DNA of 7,703 bases from NCBI GenBank assembly GCA_017885365.1, contig JAFNGD010000185.1, positions 5,860 through 13,562 of the forward strand, read 5' to 3'. Positions 5,361-7,703 of the stretch are shown here, in pieces. Positions within the stretch are counted from its first letter, which is position 1, and each line of letters starts with the position of its first letter. Made by a program: the position numbers and the translations under genes. The notes under the pieces are model-generated. The model worked only from the letters and a program-made list of their open reading frames with translations, made no database searches and was not told the DNA's origin. The DNA comes from Nitrospirota bacterium (GTDB taxonomy: Bacteria; Nitrospirota; UBA9217).

Positions 5361-6314
5361 CTAAGGGCTTTGAACCGGCGTCCGGACCTTCCGAAAATCC
5401 GCCCAGATGTCCACCACCCCCAGGGCGATGACTACGGCGATCAGGGGCGGCAGGGTCAGGATGATGGTGTGGGCGAAGCTCCGCCAGACAACAGCGATCT
5501 TCATTTTCCGGAGCCAGAATTCCACGAGTGCGGCCCCTTGCGCCGTGTAGACCAACAGATACAGGAAGGCGAGGTTCAGACCAACGAAGAAGGCGACGGA
5601 GTCAACCTTGGCGATGAGCCCGCTGGCAACGAGACCGAGGGTGGCGATGAGCCCCCAGACCCACGGGTCGGGTGCGTGCCACTCGGCAAAGGAGGGCTTG
5701 TCAAGGACCGGGAGTCCCGGGTCCTTCCTGCGCAGGATGGTCCGCGCCATGCCGTAACAGCAGAGCGCCTGAAAGAGAATGGTGGTCAGGATAAGGCCGG
5801 GGATGAGACGCACCAGGTAGTAGAGCATCTTGTCCGAGACGGATGCGAGTATCTGCGCCACGTCGGCAAGCCCGAGCTGGGTATAGATCTGCTGCGCCTG
5901 GGTGATGCTCGTCCGGAGGTAATCCTCCGTCAGGGTGATCGGGTTCTTGCCTGCCTTGAGCAGGAGCGGAGTGAGAAGCGCGATCAGCGCAGCAAGGGGC
6001 AGGAGGCCGCCGGCAAGGATGGCAAGCTCCGGCCTGAGGCGGCGCATCATCCCTTCCGAGATCCCCAGGGCCATGAGCCCGAAGCTGAGGAAGAACAGCA
6101 CGAACACGGCATGGCCGCTCACGATGACGGCGACCAGGGCGGCTGCCGCTCCCATGGCGATGATGCCCGCCTTGCGTCCCTCCCGCATGGTGAGGGTGAT
6201 GAGCGGAACGGGGGCAAAGAGGACGACGATCTGCCCGAGGACGGGGATGAGGAACCCCGCGACGGTGAGACCTGCCGCCTGGACAGCGGCGATGAGTATG
6301 GACCGATAGGGCAT
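5361..6314 (-). CDS. YybS/DUF2232 family multi-pass membrane protein
   Basis: This 317-residue hydrophobic protein has about eight predicted membrane spans: two between residues 5 and 40, then roughly 47-62, 66-84, 97-115, 165-190, 218-262 (two) and 283-305. A 'FAEWHAPDPWVWGL' segment near residue 210 resembles the conserved F..W.lPd..vw motif of DUF2232 proteins. In many bacteria this gene follows rpsR in the rpsF-rpsR-(DUF2232)-rplI neighbourhood, and the same association is seen here. The molecular function is unknown; some relatives are described as sporulation- or transport-like membrane proteins. The ATG at 6314 is preferred because GGAG stands 5 nt upstream; a TTG at 6350 in the same frame has no site. 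A terminator (6515-6574) and a palindromic element lie between it and rpsR, so it is probably transcribed separately. rplI does not follow it in this window. Confidence 0.8.
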   Translation of the reverse strand: MPYRSILIAAVQAAGLTVAGFLIPVLGQIVVLFAPVPLITLTMREGRKAGIIAMGAAAALVAVIVSGHAVFVLFFLSFGLMALGISEGMMRRLRPELAILAGGLLPLAALIALLTPLLLKAGKNPITLTEDYLRTSITQAQQIYTQLGLADVAQILASVSDKMLYYLVRLIPGLILTTILFQALCCYGMARTILRRKDPGLPVLDKPSFAEWHAPDPWVWGLIATLGLVASGLIAKVDSVAFFVGLNLAFLYLLVYTAQGAALVEFWLRKMKIAVVWRSFAHTIILTLPPLIAVVIALGVVDIWADFRKVRTPVQSP

Positions 6315-6376
6315 GGGATCTCCGATAATTGATAAATCTGATATCGTCAAGCAGGCGAAAAGCGACGAAGAAGCAG

Positions 6377-6464
6377 TGACCGCGAGGGCGCAAGGGACGC
6401 AAGGGTTGAAGAGAACATATAAGAGCCTTTGTGCTTTCCTCGCGGTCTTCGCGCCTTCGCGGTA
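6377..6464. repeat. Imperfect intergenic inverted repeat B (ACCGCGAGGGCGCAAGG type)
   Basis: The left arm 6378-6404 (GACCGCGAGGGCGC then AAGGGACGCAAGG) is matched in inverted orientation by 6437-6463, whose complement reads ACCGCGAAGGCGC then GAAGACCGCGAGG. Roughly three quarters of positions pair across about 27 bp, with a loop of about 32 nt rich in A and T. Weaker pairing continues outward (AAGCAGTGACC against AAGCATCTTACC). The arms have an internal 8-9 bp periodicity of GCGAAGG/GCAAGG. This is the same architecture as element A on the other side of the DUF2232 gene and resembles the widespread 'TTCGCGCCTTCGCGGT' class of intergenic repeats. It is folded DNA/RNA without a terminator T-run. 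Confidence 0.65.
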
Positions 6465-6514
6465 AGATGCTTTTGCCTTTTGCTTTTAGCGCGGTTCTCT
6501 TTGAAAAACCGTGG

Positions 6515-6574
6515 AACAAGAAAAAGAAAAAAGGGAAACCCCCGTGACCTGCTCGGCAACGGCCGGGTTTCCCT
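6515..6574 (-). terminator. Intrinsic terminator after rpsR
   Basis: On the minus strand a 10-bp perfect outer stem AGGGAAACCC / GGGTTTCCCT (6574-6565 and 6541-6532) encloses a second small stem, CCGT/ACGG (6562-6559 and 6545-6542). It is followed by TTTTTCTTTTTCTT (6531 downward). It lies about 30 nt downstream of the rpsR stop codon and should end the rpsF-ssb-rpsR transcript. Confidence 0.92.
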
Positions 6575-6602
6575 CGAAAATGTCGATCTGCTGCGGTGCT
6601 GC

Positions 6603-6935
6603 CTAGCTGGTCTTCTCACCCGAGAACGGCAGGAGGGCGATGTTCCTGCCCCGCTGGATGGCAACGGTGATCTCCCGCTGGTGGCGGGCACAGTTGCCGG
6701 AAATGCGGCGGGGAAGGATCTTGCCGCGCTCGGTGATGAAGAACCTGAGTGTCTTCATGTCCTTGTAGTCGATGAACGGTGTCTTGTCCACGCAGAACCG
6801 GCACACCTTTTTCCGGACCTGGAAGCGCCTCTTGTTCGGGCCGCTGCCGCCTCTGCTGTCTCCTCTGCTGTCTCCTCTGCTGCCTCGCGAGTCAGAAGAC
6901 CGTGGTGCCGATGATCTTGCTGGGTACTCTGCCAT
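6603..6935 (-). CDS. rpsR: 30S ribosomal protein bS18, zinc-binding (C+) form with RGDS-repeat N-terminal extension
   Basis: The core, from about residue 35 to the end, is unmistakably S18: [57 protein letters not shown]. It binds 16S rRNA together with bS6 on the platform of the small subunit. C45-x2-C48 and C82-x2-H85 indicate the zinc-ribbon C+ version. At 110 residues it is longer than the usual 75-90. The extra N-terminal 30 or so residues are a low-complexity Ser/Arg/Gly/Asp tail with tandem RGDS units, encoded by a 12-bp DNA repeat. The tail seems genuinely translated: the only good start is the ATG at 6935, with GAGGAG 9 nt upstream, and no internal Met occurs before M60. It sits 51 nt downstream of ssb in the classical rpsF-ssb-rpsR order. 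Confidence 0.97.
   Translation of the reverse strand: MAEYPARSSAPRSSDSRGSRGDSRGDSRGGSGPNKRRFQVRKKVCRFCVDKTPFIDYKDMKTLRFFITERGKILPRRISGNCARHQREITVAIQRGRNIALLPFSGEKTS
6852..6887. repeat. 12-bp tandem repeat inside rpsR (encodes RGDS units)
   Basis: The plus-strand unit TCTGCTGTCTCC occurs exactly at 6852-6863 and 6864-6875, and with two mismatches at 6876-6887. On the coding strand it specifies tetrapeptide units of the series [16 protein letters not shown] at the N-terminus of bS18. Because the unit is a multiple of three, slippage would change the tail length without breaking the frame. Confidence 0.9.
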
Positions 6936-6986
6936 AATATTTAACTCCTCGTGTAGTAGTTTTTTTAAATAATCAGTTGTTCGGCG

Positions 6987-7412
6987 TTAGAAGGGGATCT
7001 CTCCCTCATCCAGGGGCGTTTCGGGCGCGGGCTCAGACTGGCTGTGACCGCCACTCTGACCTGCACCCTGACCTGAAGATGAGCGCTTCGGCATGAAGTG
7101 CACTGATTGAGCTGCCACTTCGACCTTGCTTCGCTTCTGGCCGGAATCTTTGTCTTCCCACCGGCGCTGCTGCAGTCTACCTTCGATAAGTGCTGCATCT
7201 CCCTTGTTGAGATATTGCCCGCAGTTCTCAGCCTGCTTGCCGAACACGACGATGTCGAGATAGCTGACCTCTTCCTTGGTCTCTTCGCCATGCTTGTACT
7301 TACGGTTGACCGCGATGGCAAAGCTCGCCACCGCGCTGCCGTTCGGCGTGTAGCGTACCTCGGGATCGCGGGTGAGATTGCCCAACAGGATAACTTTATT
7401 AAAGCTTGTCAT
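6987..7412 (-). CDS. ssb: Single-stranded DNA-binding protein
   Basis: This 141-residue SSB binds single-stranded DNA as a homotetramer during replication, repair and recombination. The N-terminal OB-fold (about 1-108) shows the family pattern: NKVILLGNLTRDPEVRYT, SVAxF-like strand residues with AVNRKY, the SYLDIVVFGKQAE block, and the GDAALIEGRLQQRRWEDKDG-like strand with W85. A Gly/Ser/Gln-rich flexible linker (about 110-133) follows, then the acidic tip DEGEIPF, the partner-docking tail of bacterial SSBs. Length and features are normal. The ATG at 7412 has a GAGGT ribosome-binding site about 6 nt upstream. The gene lies 84 nt after rpsF and 51 nt before rpsR, with no terminator in between, so it is part of the ribosomal-protein operon, an arrangement found in many bacteria. 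Confidence 0.97.
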   Translation of the reverse strand: MTSFNKVILLGNLTRDPEVRYTPNGSAVASFAIAVNRKYKHGEETKEEVSYLDIVVFGKQAENCGQYLNKGDAALIEGRLQQRRWEDKDSGQKRSKVEVAAQSVHFMPKRSSSGQGAGQSGGHSQSEPAPETPLDEGEIPF

Positions 7413-7496
7413 GGTTTACCTCGATTTTGATGTCCTCATGCATTGTTTCAGGAACCGGAGGGGGGATCGGACGAATATGACCCCGCCTGGGCGCGG
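7413..7496. other. rpsF-ssb intergenic spacer
   Basis: These 84 bases hold the ssb ribosome-binding site and GC-rich flanking sequence. I see no terminator hairpin with a T-run and no good promoter, which is consistent with read-through from rpsF into ssb. Confidence 0.5.
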
Positions 7497-7703
7497 CTAC
7501 GCCGCGGTATGTCCTGCCTCTGCCGCTGCCTTGGCGAGGTCCTTCTTCTTCGGCTTGGGTGCCGGCCTGGTGCGCAGTTCCTTTTCGAGCTTTACCGTCA
7601 GGAACTTTATCACCGAATCGGTGAGCTTGAATGTGCGCTCGAGCTCGCTTACCACGCCGGGCGCTGCCTTGAACTGGAAAAACACGTAGTGGCCGCGCTT
7701 CTG
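7497..7703 (-). CDS. rpsF: 30S ribosomal protein bS6, C-terminal part (5' end outside the window)
   Basis: Only the last 68 codons are present; the frame is open through the right edge. The visible protein reads QKRGHYVFFQFKAAPGVVSEL, then LERTFKLTDSVIKFLTVKLEK, and a Lys/Pro/Ala-rich tail ending in GHTAA. The 'G.YV...F.A.P....ELER.fkL.d.viR(K)fl.vk' pattern is the second half of bS6, which pairs with bS18 on the small-subunit platform. A basic low-complexity tail is common in this protein. Its partner rpsR is encoded two genes downstream. Only the distal end is visible, so any leader regulation by the S6:S18 complex cannot be assessed. Confidence 0.93.
   Translation of the reverse strand, partial: QKRGHYVFFQFKAAPGVVSELERTFKLTDSVIKFLTVKLEKELRTRPAPKPKKKDLAKAAAEAGHTAA

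Noticed and set aside
5370..6332. 320-codon open frame on the plus strand
   Set aside because: It is a mirror of the DUF2232 membrane protein, very polar and repetitive in charged residues, with no family resemblance.
6315..6350. TTGACG as a -35 box (and TTG start) for the DUF2232 gene
   Set aside because: No acceptable -10 box at the right distance (best is TATCGG). The TTG start lacks a ribosome-binding site, whereas the ATG at 6314 has GGAG.
6860..6890. RGD motifs in bS18 as integrin-binding sites
   Set aside because: They arise from a DNA tandem repeat in a cytoplasmic ribosomal protein. There is no secretion signal or host context.

Overview
The window is a 7.7 kb piece of a GC-rich bacterial chromosome in which every credible gene lies on the minus strand, so genes are read here from high to low coordinates. 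The content (rpsF-ssb-rpsR followed by a YybS/DUF2232 membrane protein, a tandem pair of DUF507 proteins, and an ECF sigma factor cassette with a Spy-like protein) is typical of Desulfobacterota, Nitrospirota and related lineages. No marker in the window fixes the phylum, so this assignment is inference. There are no transposases, CRISPR arrays, tRNAs or rRNAs.

Right part (7703 to about 6515): the 3' end of rpsF (ribosomal protein bS6), then ssb, then rpsR (bS18 with an unusual RGDS-repeat N-terminal extension). A strong intrinsic terminator at 6515-6574 closes this replication/translation operon. An imperfect inverted repeat (6377-6464) separates it from the DUF2232 gene (6314-5361). A second, related inverted repeat (5213-5358) follows that gene.

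Middle (5191 to 2451): an extended -10 promoter drives a tightly packed, probably translationally coupled unit of two small DUF507 proteins and a 720-residue membrane-anchored GAF-GAF-GGDEF diguanylate cyclase with intact active and inhibitory sites. The -10 box overlaps the first possible ATG of the first DUF507 gene, which argues for a near-leaderless transcript starting at the next ATG.

Left part (2420 to 523): a three-gene envelope-stress cassette made of an ECF sigma factor, a membrane-spanning zinc-finger (ZAS) anti-sigma factor, and a secreted Spy/CpxP/CnrX-like LTxxQ protein. It is preceded by an ECF-type promoter-like sequence, which suggests autoregulation, and closed by a textbook intrinsic terminator (523-557). 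About 300 bp follow with no recognisable gene. A near-perfect sigma-70 promoter (189-218) then leads into a YkgJ-type cysteine-cluster protein that runs off the left edge.

The most interesting points are the CnrYXH-like sigma/anti-sigma/periplasmic-sensor cassette with its candidate self-promoter, the promoter/start-codon overlap at the DUF507 operon, the RGDS repeat tail on bS18, and the paired palindromic intergenic elements around the DUF2232 gene. Nothing seen amounts to a clearly new defence or mobile system.
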